Origin: Pseudomonas fluorescens
GTDB taxonomy: Bacteria > Pseudomonadota > Gammaproteobacteria > Pseudomonadales > Pseudomonadaceae
Assembly (NCBI RefSeq): GCF_019212185.1
Contig: NZ_CP078138.1
Location: forward strand, 5,929,501-5,993,500
DNA length: 64,000 nt
Reading direction: 5' to 3'
In this document: positions 63,828 through 64,000 of the stretch, piece after piece
How the letters are laid out: each line of letters opens with the position of its first letter
Position numbering within the stretch: position 1 is the stretch's first letter
Notes under the pieces: model-generated
The model's input: only the letters and a program-made list of their open reading frames with translations
Database searches by the model: none
What the model was told of the DNA's origin: nothing
Made by a program: the position numbers and the translations under genes

Positions 63828-64000
63828 GCTGATCTCCACGGCCGACTGTCGGCCTCATGTTGGCGATTCTGCGTATAGCGCGAACCGCCCGTTTACCTAT
63901 CTGCGACATTCACATGCTTATCGCGACCAGCCCCCAACCACCGGGGCTTGCGCGTCGGGAACAGATTGCACCATGTCGCCCATGGATAAGGTTCTGGCCC
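63828..64000. other. Upstream region of gbcB, right edge of window
   Basis: 173 bases with no gene that can be supported; a start of the divergent neighbour may lie beyond the edge. CCCCAACCACCGGGG at about 63929-63944 is a short GC-rich inverted repeat. Control by a glycine-betaine-responsive regulator is expected from the family, but I could not place its site. Confidence 0.35.

Overview
The window is GC-rich, densely packed proteobacterial chromosome and most resembles a member of the Pseudomonas fluorescens/putida lineage. Supporting signs are the pqqFABCDE cluster, a bioBFHCD operon, a glyA-soxBDAG-purU-fdhA sarcosine/one-carbon operon with gbcB nearby, a CreBCD system, and many copies of the Pseudomonas-type REP element whose core reads GGAGCGAGCCTGCTCGCGA. 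The gene order matches what I remember of the corresponding stretch of P. putida; this is recollection, not a search. No rRNA, tRNA, CRISPR array, integrase, transposase or plasmid function was seen.

Layout. 1-7585: PQQ cofactor synthesis (3' end of pqqF, then pqqA, pqqB, pqqC, pqqD, pqqE and an overlapping S9 prolyl-oligopeptidase-like gene). 7600-10990: a small YqaE/Pmp3 membrane protein, a class III aminotransferase homologue that has lost its PLP lysine, a MOSC protein and a divergent LysR regulator. 11220-18410: three large (about 600 residue) acyl-CoA dehydrogenases with a membrane-bound diguanylate cyclase between them; the third has a PsrA-like operator upstream. 18680-24520: a small protein resembling flagellar axial proteins, the biotin operon on the minus strand, and divergent comF; a BirA-type biotin operator lies between bioB and comF. 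24580-30260: modE, a Tat-exported PhoX-type phosphatase, srkA, rarD and a GcvR-like ACT protein. 30800-36370: malate synthase G, an orphan receiver protein, and a CBS/nucleotidyltransferase-exonuclease pair.

36490-41940 is an iron-uptake signalling unit: ECF sigma factor, FecR-type anti-sigma factor, TonB-dependent transducer with an N-terminal STN domain, PepSY membrane protein and a 59-residue membrane protein, with Fur-like sites before the sigma gene and the receptor. 42090-46385 holds a glutathione transferase and creBCD. 46566-47630 is an orphan RHS-core protein with an AT-rich tip, the only clearly accessory gene. 47650-50455 carries a secreted retropepsin-like protein, an acyltransferase, a DUF2780 protein and a small hypothetical protein. 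50513-59523 is the sarcosine-demethylating and formaldehyde/formate-handling operon. 59745-63827 has a TraX-like protein, L-threonine aldolase, an HSDL2-like dehydrogenase and gbcB. Together the last 13 kb describe glycine betaine to glycine/serine catabolism with disposal of the released C1 units.

Most of the window is ordinary core genome. The best candidates for a second look are the lysine-less aminotransferase homologue beside the pqq genes, the BirA operator placed over a perfect -35 box, the PsrA-like tandem operator, two short ribosome-binding-site-equipped ORFs (one overlapping pqqA, one coupled to glcB), and the orphan RHS tip protein.
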